A stretch of DNA of 64,000 nt from ZC4RG30 sp963777735 (lineage in GTDB: Bacteria > Pseudomonadota > Gammaproteobacteria > Steroidobacterales > Steroidobacteraceae): contig CAVZRQ010000002.1 of NCBI GenBank assembly GCA_963777735.1, positions 62,001 to 126,000 of the forward strand, written 5' to 3'. The position numbers and the translations under genes are program-made. The stretch's first letter is position 1. Every line of letters begins with the position of its first letter. The notes beneath the pieces are model-generated. The model did no database searches and had not been told where the DNA came from. It saw only the letters and a program-made list of their open reading frames with translations. Shown piece by piece: positions 9,719 to 17,699 of this stretch.

Positions 9719-10920
9719 ATGTGGATCGAATCCACCATCGCGATGCGTTTCCTGCGCGAGGGCAGGGCGCAGACCACCTTGATCATCGTGGGTATCGCGG
9801 TGGGTGTGTCGGTGATCGTGTTCATCACCGCGCTGATCCAGGGGCTGCAGGCCAACATCATCGAACGCACGCTGGGCACGCAGGCGCACATCAAGGTGGA
9901 GGCGCCCGATGAGGTGAACCGGCTCGTGCCCTTGCCGCCGGGCACCGCGCAGCTGGTGCTGGAGACGCGCCGCGCGCAGCGACTGCGCTCGATCAACAAC
10001 TGGCAGCAGGTGCAGGCGACGCTGGATGCGCTGCCTGGTGTGAAGGCCGTGTCGCCGGTGGTTTCGGGGCCGGCCTTTGCATGGCGCGGGAATTCGGTGG
10101 AGTCGGTGGCGCTCGTGGGCATGGACCCGGTGCGTTACCAGCGCATCATTCCGCTGGGCGAGGACATCATTGCGGGCACGCTGCGCGTAGGCGCGGGCGA
10201 TGCCGTCATCGGCAGCCTGCTCGCCAATGATCTTGGCGTGCGCGTGGGCGACAAGTTCCGGCTGGTGGCCGGCGACGGGCGCGAAGCGCAATTGAACATC
10301 GCCGGCATCTTCGAGCTGGGCGTGCGTGAGCTCGACCAGCGGTATGTCTATCTCGATCTGAAGCAGACGCAGTCGCTGCTGGATCTGCCTGGCGGCGTGA
10401 CGGTGATCGATCTCACCGTGAATGAGCTGTTCGGCGCCGATGCCATCGCTGCGCGCATCGCGCAGCTCACGGGACTCAAGGCCGAGAGCTGGATGGAGAG
10501 CAACGCGCAGTTGATGAACGCACTGAGCTCGCAGAGCCTTTCCACCGCGATGATCTCGTTCTTCGTGGCGGTGTCGGTGGCCTTCGGCATCGCGAGCGTG
10601 CTGTCGATCAGCGTCGTGCAGCGCACGCGCGAGATCGGCATCCTGCGCGCGATGGGCACGCGCCGCGGCCAGATGCTGAAGGTGTTCCTGGTGCAGGGCG
10701 CGGTGCTGGGCTTCGGCGGTTCGGCGCTGGGGCGGGTGCCGGGTATGGCCTCGTGTGGGTGTTCAACACCTTCGGGCCGAAGCTGTTCTTCATCCCGGTG
10801 GCGCCGATCCTGGTGCCGATGGCGATGGGTCTTGCCACGCTCACGGGCACGCTGGCCGCCGCAGTGCCCGCGCGCCGGGCCGCGCATCTGGATCCGGTGG
10901 TGGCGATCCGTCATGTCTGA
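9719..10920 (+). CDS. ABC transporter permease, MacB/FtsX type, frame broken once
   Basis: An inner-membrane permease of about 400 residues: N-terminal membrane segment (LIIVGIAVGVSVIVFITALI), a MacB-like periplasmic domain (PGVKAVSPVVSGPAFAWRG, then NDLGVRVGDKFRLV), and three C-terminal membrane segments. The FtsX signature VQRTREIGILRAMGTRRGQM is present. The frame breaks at 10729-10732: adding one G to the GGGG run gives SALGAGAGYGLVWVFNTFG and continues to the PARRAAHLDPV motif typical of the family end. Span 1202 bases fits one missing base. It overlaps the ATPase start by eight bases (ATGTCTGA). Confidence 0.9.
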
Positions 10921-11641
10921 CAACGGCGAGGAAGTGCTGCGGCTGGCAGGCCTGCGCAAGTCCTACAACGTGGGACTGCCGACGGAAACGGAAGTGCTGC
11001 ATGGCCTCGATCTCACCATCGGGCGTCATGATTTTGCATCGCTGATCGGACCTTCCGGCTCGGGCAAGAGCACGCTGCTGAACCTGCTGGGCCTGCTCGA
11101 CTCACCGACGGCGGGTGATCTGTTCCTGCTGGGTGAGGCCACGCGCAGCATGGACGATGAGACGCGCACGGCCCGTCGCGCCAGTGCCATCGGCTTCGTG
11201 TTCCAGTTCCATCACCTCATGCCGGGATTCACTGCGCTGGAGAACGTGATGATGCCGCTGCTGGTGGCGCAGGGCCGACCTTCGGCGGCAACTGTCGAAA
11301 GAGCGCAATCGTTGCTCGCCGCCGTGGGCCTGGCGGAGTTTGCAGACCGCAAACCCGGTGAGCTTTCCGGTGGGCAGCAGCAGCGTGTGGCCATTGCTCG
11401 GGCACTGGTGACTCGACCGGCGCTGCTGCTGGCGGACGAACCCACTGGCAACCTGGACACGAAGACCGCGGGCGATGTGTTCGAGCTATTCCGCCGCTTC
11501 AACCGCGAATTCGGCTGCGCCGTGCTGGTGGTGACGCATGATCCGCGGCTGTCTGCAGTCTGCGACCGCACCATTGAACTGGTGGATGGGCTCATCGTCC
11601 GGGACGCCCGGCAGGCGGAAACCCCGAATTCAGGGCCGTAA
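10913..11641 (+). CDS. ABC transporter ATPase, LolD/MacB type
   Basis: A 242-residue ATPase that powers the preceding permease. Walker A is GPSGSGKST, the Q-loop is FVFQFHHLMPGFTALENV (as in LolD/MacB-type ATPases), the signature is LSGGQQQRVAIARAL and Walker B is LLLADEPTGNLD, followed by the switch histidine in VVTHD. The family includes LolD (lipoprotein release), MacB and FtsE. The partner has one membrane segment, a large periplasmic domain and three more segments, and an adaptor is encoded upstream, so MacAB-like export is favoured over lipoprotein sorting. Translationally coupled to the permease. Confidence 0.93.
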   Translation: MSDNGEEVLRLAGLRKSYNVGLPTETEVLHGLDLTIGRHDFASLIGPSGSGKSTLLNLLGLLDSPTAGDLFLLGEATRSMDDETRTARRASAIGFVFQFHHLMPGFTALENVMMPLLVAQGRPSAATVERAQSLLAAVGLAEFADRKPGELSGGQQQRVAIARALVTRPALLLADEPTGNLDTKTAGDVFELFRRFNREFGCAVLVVTHDPRLSAVCDRTIELVDGLIVRDARQAETPNSGP

Positions 11642-11675
11642 CAATTCCGTGATGACGGCCGGGGATAATGGCGTG

Positions 11676-11705
11676 GTAATGTCCGCCTACAGGCAGAAAC
11701 ATTAC
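11676..11705. promoter_or_regulatory. Inverted repeat upstream of desaturase
   Basis: GTAATGT and ACATTAC form a perfect 7-bp inverted repeat with a 16-base spacer, ending 16 bases before the desaturase start. A GATAAT -10-like box lies at 11664-11669. The position suits a regulator operator; no specific regulator is recognised. Confidence 0.3.
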
Positions 11706-11721
11706 AAGAAGGCCTAGTCTC

Positions 11722-12699
11722 ATGTCCCGGCACTCCATTCCCCAGCTCTCCAAGAGCGAGCTCGATCGGCTGCGCACCTTCCGCATCCTGCCGAACCTCA
11801 CCAAGATTCCATTGTTCACCGGCCTGTTCGTGGCCTTCTGCCTGCTGGCCTGGAATACCAGCTCGCAGCTGGTGCTGTGGTCTTCCTATGTGGTGCTGGG
11901 TTACCTGTGGATGAGCATGGTGACATTCATGCACGACGCCACCCACACCACGTTGTTCAAGCGCCCGCTGCTGAACTGGGTGTTCGGCATCCTGTGCATG
12001 CTGCCCATCTTCGCGACCTTCGTGGCCTTTCGTGAAGATCACATCCAGCACCATCGGCACAACCGTTCACCGCGCGATCCGGATGCCTTCACCATGGGCA
12101 AACGCGGCGTGGCCGATTTCGTGCTGTTCTATGCCTATGCGGCGATCGGCGGCGTGCTCAGCTTCATCCACTTCAATTTCATCTATCCCTTCACGAGCTT
12201 CGGGCCACGGCAGTGGGCCATCCAGCTGTTCGAGATGACGTTGAAGGGCCTGGTGTACTGGTGGGTGCTGGCCCTGGCTGCCGAACATGGCGTGCTGGGC
12301 AAGGCGCTGGCGCTGTGGCTGTGGCCGGTGTTTTTTCTGTCGCTGCTCAACTCGATGCGTTTCGTCGCCGAGCATTACGGCACGCCATGGAATGCCGGCC
12401 AGCTGGTGGGCACGCGCACGGTCACTTCCAATCCCGTGCACTCGTTCTTCTGGAACAACATCAACTGGCACATCGGCCATCACGTGTATCCCAGCGTGCC
12501 CTGGTACAACCTGCAGGAACTGCACCGGGTGATGGAGCCGGAGATCCGGGCCAGTGGCGCCGTGGTCGACAAGAGCTACATCGCGGTCTACTGGCAGGCG
12601 TTGAGGCAGGGGCCGGAATCGCTGCCGCAGCTGGAAGCGAGCCTTGCCGCGCGCGCGGCCCGGATGGGAAGCGCGGCCCCGGCGGTTGCCCCGGTCTAG
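11722..12699 (+). CDS. Membrane fatty acid desaturase family protein
   Basis: A 325-residue integral membrane di-iron enzyme predicted to introduce a double bond into, or hydroxylate, an acyl or lipid substrate. Three histidine boxes are visible: HDATH (HxxxH), HIQHHRH (HxxHH plus one) and HIGHHVYP (HxxHH). About four hydrophobic segments flank them. Length and boxes fit the FA_desaturase superfamily; substrate and regioselectivity are not readable. It is a single gene with an inverted repeat in its upstream region and a hairpin at its end. Confidence 0.9.
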   Translation: MSRHSIPQLSKSELDRLRTFRILPNLTKIPLFTGLFVAFCLLAWNTSSQLVLWSSYVVLGYLWMSMVTFMHDATHTTLFKRPLLNWVFGILCMLPIFATFVAFREDHIQHHRHNRSPRDPDAFTMGKRGVADFVLFYAYAAIGGVLSFIHFNFIYPFTSFGPRQWAIQLFEMTLKGLVYWWVLALAAEHGVLGKALALWLWPVFFLSLLNSMRFVAEHYGTPWNAGQLVGTRTVTSNPVHSFFWNNINWHIGHHVYPSVPWYNLQELHRVMEPEIRASGAVVDKSYIAVYWQALRQGPESLPQLEASLAARAARMGSAAPAVAPV

Positions 12700-12707
12700 G
12701 GGCAACC
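12684..12707. terminator. Bidirectional hairpin between convergent genes
   Basis: GGTTGCCCC and GGGGCAACC form a perfect 9-bp stem with the loop GGTCTA. The stem overlaps the desaturase stop codon and lies just before the end of the convergent MetE-like gene. There is no clear T-tract; the location and stem strength suggest a shared terminator. Confidence 0.5.
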
Positions 12708-12715
12708 CAGGTCGA

Positions 12716-13867
12716 TCAGTGGTCGCCCCAGACTTCGCGGGCGATCTCCACCACCAGCTCCAGCTTGCGGCGCTGGTCTTCCCAGCTGATGTCATTGCCT
12801 TCCGCGGAGCTTGCGAAGCCGCATTGCGGTGACAGCGCGAGCTGCTCCAGCGGCGCGTACTGCGCGGCTTCTTCGATGCGGCGCTTGATGTCGTCCTTGT
12901 CTTCCATCGCGCCGAACTTGCTGGTGATGAGGCCGAGCACTGCGATCTTGCCCTTCTTCAGGAAACGCAGCGGACGGAAATCGCCACTGCGCACATCGTC
13001 GTATTCCAGGAAGTAGGCGTCGAGATTCATCTCCGACAGCAGCGCCTCGGCCACCGGCTCGTAATCGCCGCTGGCCGCGAAGCTGCTCTGGAAATTGCCG
13101 CGGCACAGGTGCATGGCCAGCAGCATGTCCGCAGGCTTGTGGGCCACCACCTTGTTGATGAAGGCGGCATAGCGGCGTGGCAACTCGTTGGGATCGTCGC
13201 CACGCAGGCGCGCGGCTTCGCGCATCTTCGGATCGCACAGATAGGCGAGGTTGGTGTCGTCCATCTGCACATAGCGGCAGCCAGCGGCATGCAGCGCGCG
13301 CAGTTCATCGCCGTAGGCGCGCGCCACGTCGTCGTAGAAATCCGGGTCGAGCTCGGGGTAGGCCGTCCTGCTGATGCCGGCGCGACCACCACGGAAGTGC
13401 AGCATCGTGGGCGAGGGAATGGCGACCTTCGCCACGCTGCCGGGCGCAAGCAGGGCCTGCACGAAGCGGAAGTTCTCCACTTCGATGGGACGCTCGTGGC
13501 GCACCTTGTCGACCACGCGCATCACCGGCGGTGCCAGCGAGCGGCTGCCATCGGCGTTCTCCACCAGCACCGGCGCGGCGGTCTTCACGCCGCCGAGCTG
13601 GTCGAGGAAATCGATGTGGAAATAGGTGCGACGGTATTCGCCATCGGTGATGGCCTTCATGCCGACGCTTTCCTGCAACTTCACCACCTCGGTGATGGCG
13701 CGGTCTTCCACCAGGCGCAGGGCGGCGGCGTCGATCTCGCCTTTGGCGTGCTGCGCGCGGGCCTGCAGCAACCAGGCCGGGCGCAGGAAGCTGCCCACAT
13801 GGTCGTAGCGGGCGGGGAGCTGGGGGTGGAAATCGGCGGGCTGGGCGGTCTTCAGGGCAACGGACAT
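12716..13867 (-). CDS. MetE-core-type methionine synthase (YxjG-like)
   Basis: A 383-residue cobalamin-independent methionine synthase C-terminal-domain protein. The zinc ligands of MetE appear in order: His253 and Cys255 (AMHLCRGN), Glu288 (YFLEYDD) and Cys349 (LSPQCGF). The N-terminus YDHVGSFLRP and DGEYRR are also family signatures. It lacks the N-terminal half of classical MetE (about 750 residues), so it is a core-only form like YxjG or the short Mes proteins; whether the methyl donor is folate or something else is unknown. It is divergent from a MetR regulator, which supports a role in methionine synthesis. Start ATG at 13865-13867, with GAAGGA upstream. Confidence 0.85.
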   Translation of the reverse strand: MSVALKTAQPADFHPQLPARYDHVGSFLRPAWLLQARAQHAKGEIDAAALRLVEDRAITEVVKLQESVGMKAITDGEYRRTYFHIDFLDQLGGVKTAAPVLVENADGSRSLAPPVMRVVDKVRHERPIEVENFRFVQALLAPGSVAKVAIPSPTMLHFRGGRAGISRTAYPELDPDFYDDVARAYGDELRALHAAGCRYVQMDDTNLAYLCDPKMREAARLRGDDPNELPRRYAAFINKVVAHKPADMLLAMHLCRGNFQSSFAASGDYEPVAEALLSEMNLDAYFLEYDDVRSGDFRPLRFLKKGKIAVLGLITSKFGAMEDKDDIKRRIEEAAQYAPLEQLALSPQCGFASSAEGNDISWEDQRRKLELVVEIAREVWGDH

Positions 13868-13935
13868 GGGACGGGATCCTTCGAGGGGGCGGGCAGGTGA
13901 AGGGCATCCTAGGGGGCTTGATCGATGAACAAAAA

Positions 13936-13948
13936 TGATATTAATTCA
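13936..13948. promoter_or_regulatory. Candidate MetR box
   Basis: TGATATTAATTCA differs at one position from the enterobacterial MetR consensus TGAANNTNNTTCA and lies between the divergent core-MetE and metR genes, 69 bases from the former's start. A second weaker half-match, TGAATTCTGATCA, is at 13957-13969. Consensus is known; binding here is inference. Confidence 0.45.
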
Positions 13949-13969
13949 CGGAATGATGAATTCTGATCA

Positions 13970-14857
13970 TTGATCGTGCTGGAACGCATCCATCTGGCCA
14001 TCGTCCGGGAAGTGGACCGTCAGGGCTCCATGACGGCGGCGGCCGCCGCGCTGTTTCTCACCCAGTCGGCACTGAGCCATGCGATGAAGAAGCTCGAGCG
14101 CGCCCTGGGCACCGACATCTGGCTGCGGGAAGGTCGCAGCCTGCGGCTGACCCAGGCCGGCAGCCACCTGCTGGAAATGGCCAATCACGTGTTGCCGCAG
14201 CTCGAGCATGCCGAGCGTTCGATGCGGCAGTTCGCGCGCGGGGAGCGGGGCCTGCTGCGCATCGGCATGGAGTGTCATCCCTGCTACCAGTGGCTGCTCA
14301 AGGTGGTGGCGCAATACCTGCCGCACTGGCCTGAAGTGGATGTCGATGTGAAGCAGAAATTCCGCTTCGGTGGCATCGGTGCGCTGCTCGATTATGAAAT
14401 CGATGTGCTGGTGACGCCGGACCCGGAGTCAAGGCCCGGGCTGCGGTTCGAACCGGTGTTCGACTACGAGCAGGTGCTGGTGGTGTGGCGCGGACATCCG
14501 CTCGAGGGCGCGGCCTACGTGCAACCCGAACAACTCGCGGACGAGGTGCTCATCACCTATCCGGTGGATATCGACCGGCTGGACATCTACAACCTGTTCC
14601 TCACACCTGCCGGTGTGCATCCGCGCGTGCACAAGACAATCGAATCGACCGATCTCATGCTGCAGATGGTGGCTGCTGGCAGAGGAGTGGCCGCGTTGCC
14701 GCGCTGGCTGGTGGAAGAACACGCGGCGCGCGTACCCGTGGCGCCTGTGAAACTGGGTCGCAACGGCGTGCCCAAGAAGATTCACCTTGGCGTGCGCGAG
14801 GCGGATGGGGAAACGGGTTACATGGGTGCGTTCATCGAAACAGCGCGCCATATGTAG
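13970..14857 (+). CDS. metR: LysR-type regulator MetR
   Basis: A 295-residue LysR regulator with an N-terminal helix-turn-helix (GSMTAAAAALFLTQSALSH) and an effector domain. The segments RIGMECHPCYQW, FDYEQVLVVW, YPVDIDRLDIYNLFLTPAGV and QMVAAGRGVAALPRW correspond closely to E. coli MetR, which uses homocysteine as coactivator. It probably controls the divergent core-MetE gene. The start is uncertain: TTG 13970 or GTG 13976, since no ATG is available before the helix-turn-helix. Confidence 0.92.
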   Translation: MIVLERIHLAIVREVDRQGSMTAAAAALFLTQSALSHAMKKLERALGTDIWLREGRSLRLTQAGSHLLEMANHVLPQLEHAERSMRQFARGERGLLRIGMECHPCYQWLLKVVAQYLPHWPEVDVDVKQKFRFGGIGALLDYEIDVLVTPDPESRPGLRFEPVFDYEQVLVVWRGHPLEGAAYVQPEQLADEVLITYPVDIDRLDIYNLFLTPAGVHPRVHKTIESTDLMLQMVAAGRGVAALPRWLVEEHAARVPVAPVKLGRNGVPKKIHLGVREADGETGYMGAFIETARHM

Positions 14858-14982
14858 AGGGGGGCGAGGTCAGAAATTGCACTGACAGACTTCCCCCCGC
14901 ATCGCTTTGCCGAACACGGCGGAAGGGTTCAGAATCCACAACCCGGCGTCACTCGCTCCAACAACAAACTGGGAACCCACAA

Positions 14983-15976
14983 GTGAAACGTACCAATCCC
15001 GTCAGTGCCGGCCTCGCCCTTTGCGGCGCGATGCTTGCCCCTTTGCTCAGCCACGCCGGCCAGGCCCCGGCGCCAGCGGCGCCTGCCGCACAGGCTGCGC
15101 AGGCCACCCAGCGTCCGATGGTTTCCTGCCAGCGCGGTGGCCTGCAGCATGCCGTGCGCCTGTATCTCGCCGCGCAGGCCAAGGGTGATGTTTCCGAACT
15201 GCCGCTGGCCACCGGCGTCGGCTACCAGGAAAACATGAAGATGGCCGACATCAAGACCGGCTTCCTCAGCAAGCCGCTGGTGATCGATCGGCACATGAGC
15301 CTGTACGACGACCAGTCGTGCCAGACCTTCACCGAGATCATCGTGACCAACAAGGCCGAGCCCTACGTGGCCGGCATCACGCTGCGCGTGAACCACGACA
15401 AGATCGCCGAAGTGAAGGTCATCACCACCACCACGGGTTACTGGCTGTTCAACGTCGACAACTATTTCAAGTTCTCGGCGGAAGAGAACTGGGGCCCCAT
15501 CCCTGCCGACAAGCGCAGCCCGCGCGGCGTGCTGGTCAATGCAGCCAACGCCTATCTCGATGCCTTTCTTGAGGGGAAGATTGATCTCGTGCCCTGGGGT
15601 TATCCCTGCGTGCGCGTCGAAGGTGGCGCCACCACTGACCGCGGCACGGATGCGGACACCTGCGAAGCCGGCGTGCCCGCTGGCGTGAACATCGCCAACC
15701 GTCAGTTCGTGGTGGATGAAGTGACCGGTTCGGTCGTGGTGTGGTGCACCTTCGGCGCTGGCGGCCCCAACGGCGGCAGCGGCGCACCGGATACACATCT
15801 CTTCCGGGTGGAGAACGGCAAGCTGCGCTATGTGCATACGCTGACGCATCTGCTGCAGAGCTCGTTCCGCGGCAACACCGGCGGCAGCACCACCGGGACG
15901 AACGTCGATCGTCCGGCGGCACCGGGTGCGCAGGGCGGCGCCTGCCGGTGGAGCGGCTGCGCCGGGCGGTTACTGA
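14983..15976 (+). CDS. Secreted DUF8021-like (SnoaL/NTF2-fold) protein, frame broken near the end
   Basis: Signal peptide (SAGLALCGAMLAPLLSHAGQ), an Ala/Pro linker, then two repeats that resemble DUF8021/SnoaL-like domains: CQRGGLQHAVRLYLAAQAKGD and, later, LVNAANAYLDAFLEGK, each followed by beta-rich segments; four cysteines are in the second half. Function unknown. As read, the frame would run about 640 bases further, antisense to the dsbA-like gene. Skipping one base near 15940 gives GGPAGGAAAPGGY and a stop at 15976, six bases past the convergent gene's stop. The span of 994 bases fits one extra base. Start is GTG 14983, chosen for the signal peptide; the ribosome site is poor. Confidence 0.7.
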
Positions 15977-16641
15977 TTCGATGCCAACCAAAGCGTCAGG
16001 TCGACCGCTTGTTGAGCGCCTCCTGCAGATCGAGGTTCCAGCCGGTATGCATTGTTCACGATGATCGTCGGGGTGCTATCGGCGCGGAATGTCTTGATCA
16101 AGGCGTCGCTTCGCTTCATGTCGGATTCCACCGAGAAGGAACGCGAAGTATCGAGGAACCTGGTGGCCGGTACATCGGCCACCCGCTGGTAAAAGCGGGC
16201 GATGTCCTGCATGGAGGGCAACCGGGATTTCAGCCGTTTCGTCGCTGGATCCACCACGGCCAGTTCGCCTGTTTTCCACACGGCGGCAAACATGGCCGCG
16301 TGTGTTTTTCCGGCAATTCCCAGTGCCTTCGCGGTCAGGTAGGCACGCTGGAAGGCAGGCCAGTTTTCCGCTGCGATCCAGGAGGCCGGCAGATAATCCA
16401 CGACGGTATCGAGAGGGGCCTTCTTTTCGATGCTCTGCATGTAAGGCGCAAAGGAGTCACAGGCCGGGCAACCATACGAGAAAATTTCGGTAATGGTTGT
16501 TGCGCCCGTCTTCGAGGGCAGCGGACCGATCCTGAAGTAATGGCGTCCCTCAGACCATTTTTCGGCGCCTCGCACGCTCGGCGCAGTCAGTGCCAAACCA
16601 GTGGCCAACGAAAGTAGCTGCCGGCGGGAAAAGTGGTTCAC
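15970..16641 (-). CDS. DsbA-family thiol:disulfide oxidoreductase
   Basis: A 223-residue periplasmic thioredoxin-fold protein. A signal peptide with a Tat-like SRRQLL start precedes the domain; the active-site CPAC motif is at residues 58-61 (FSYGCPACDSF) and the cis-proline loop is STPTIIVNN. E. coli DsbA has CPHC, so the redox potential may differ. The GTG start at 16639-16641 follows AGAGGAGG and overlaps the stop of the upstream membrane-protein gene (GTGA), so the two are translationally coupled in a PadR-led operon. This is an unusual setting for a DsbA protein. Confidence 0.88.
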   Translation of the reverse strand: MNHFSRRQLLSLATGLALTAPSVRGAEKWSEGRHYFRIGPLPSKTGATTITEIFSYGCPACDSFAPYMQSIEKKAPLDTVVDYLPASWIAAENWPAFQRAYLTAKALGIAGKTHAAMFAAVWKTGELAVVDPATKRLKSRLPSMQDIARFYQRVADVPATRFLDTSRSFSVESDMKRSDALIKTFRADSTPTIIVNNAYRLEPRSAGGAQQAVDLTLWLASNQ

Positions 16642-17231
16642 GAGAGCCTCCTCTTGCTGGGTGCGGGAAGGTGTTTCCCGACTATCCAGGCGCCCAGACC
16701 GGCAAACATCGCGGAGCAGAACGGCGTCAGCAACTGGACTGCGCGGGGAATCGTCGTATCGAATGGTTTGTTGCACAGGTCGCAGGCCGCGAAGGTGAAT
16801 GGCAAGGTTACCGGTGCCAGATAGGCCACTCCTGCGCCAAGCAGAATTGCACCGATGCGGTTTCTGCGCTCTGCAACTCCCGCAATGCCGCCAAGCACGA
16901 AGGGCACGCCGGACAACCAGACCAGCAGCACCAGGGTGCTCAGCGGCTCGACTTCGCGAGCCCAGCCCATGACGGAATAGGTAGCTGGCGCAACGGCCCA
17001 AAGAGCCACGAAGAAGAACAAAGTCGCGACAAGGAATGTCGCTGCTTGTTGGCGGGCAATGAAACATGCGCGCTCATAGAGGGCCCACATCAATTGTCGC
17101 CAGAGCCAGAACACGGAGCGGCCGGCCGCAAACTCTTCCAGCAGATCACCTTCGAGGCTTTCCTTGTATGGACCTGCAACGAAGTGGCGCATCACTGCCA
17201 GGGCGAGTCGAGGCGCTTGCCGCACTTTCAT
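16638..17231 (-). CDS. Integral membrane protein with permease-prefix-like N-terminus
   Basis: A 197-residue protein with about four membrane segments. Its N-terminus, RHFVAGPYKESLEGDLLEEF followed by FWLWRQLMWAL, resembles the short prefix (ExxxGDLxEE) found at the start of PadR-linked permeases in many Proteobacteria and Acidobacteria, but no FtsX permease domain follows. Function unknown. Its start overlaps the PadR stop (ATGA) and its stop overlaps the DsbA-like start, giving a tight three-gene operon. A similar PadR/membrane pair is at 22280-23213. Confidence 0.8.
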   Translation of the reverse strand: MKVRQAPRLALAVMRHFVAGPYKESLEGDLLEEFAAGRSVFWLWRQLMWALYERACFIARQQAATFLVATLFFFVALWAVAPATYSVMGWAREVEPLSTLVLLVWLSGVPFVLGGIAGVAERRNRIGAILLGAGVAYLAPVTLPFTFAACDLCNKPFDTTIPRAVQLLTPFCSAMFAGLGAWIVGKHLPAPSKRRLS

Positions 17232-17548
17232 GTCAGAGCCCCCTTGGGCGCCAATCGGGCGAGCGCACTGAAGGTCGACTGTGCCTCCTTGAGGCCCGCT
17301 GGGGTCAGATCAAAATACGTACGGGCCCGGCCACCTCTTGTGGCCAAGGGTTCGCCGAGTGCGGATTTGATGAGTCCCTTCTCCTTCAGCCGCTCCAGAG
17401 TCGAATAGATGCCCGCAAGCGCCAGCGTGTAATCACATTGCAGTTCGATCTCTTTCGCGATGGATACGCCGTACGCCTCGGGCTTCAGCCTCCAGACCGC
17501 CAGCAGGACCATCAATTCCAGATGGCCAAGGTAATCACGTCGTCTCAT
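17228..17548 (-). CDS. PadR-family transcriptional regulator (first copy)
   Basis: A 106-residue winged-helix PadR regulator: LGHLELMVLLAVWRLKPEAYG, then LALAGIYSTLERLKEKGLI and RTYFDLTPAGLKEA. PadR proteins usually repress the gene next to them in response to a ligand. The ATG at 17546-17548 is chosen over upstream in-frame starts because it begins at the conserved helix 1. A possible TTGCAT/TATTAT promoter pair with 16-base spacing lies just upstream, giving a very short leader. Confidence 0.92.
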   Translation of the reverse strand: MRRRDYLGHLELMVLLAVWRLKPEAYGVSIAKEIELQCDYTLALAGIYSTLERLKEKGLIKSALGEPLATRGGRARTYFDLTPAGLKEAQSTFSALARLAPKGALT

Positions 17549-17699
17549 ATCTTCTATAATAACGAAGTAAGTGGATAATGCAATTGCCTGCCCGTCGCAC
17601 TCATTCGTGCCGGCACCTTCCGCGCCAGCCGCAAGTTTCGCGACAGACTCGATTGCTAGCTTGGCTTCCGACGACGATCCACCGTTCGAGGAAACAGCC

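Noticed and set aside
14858..14905. Possible terminator after metR (G-run and C-run pairing)
   Set aside because: The stem is interrupted by large internal loops and lacks a T-tract.
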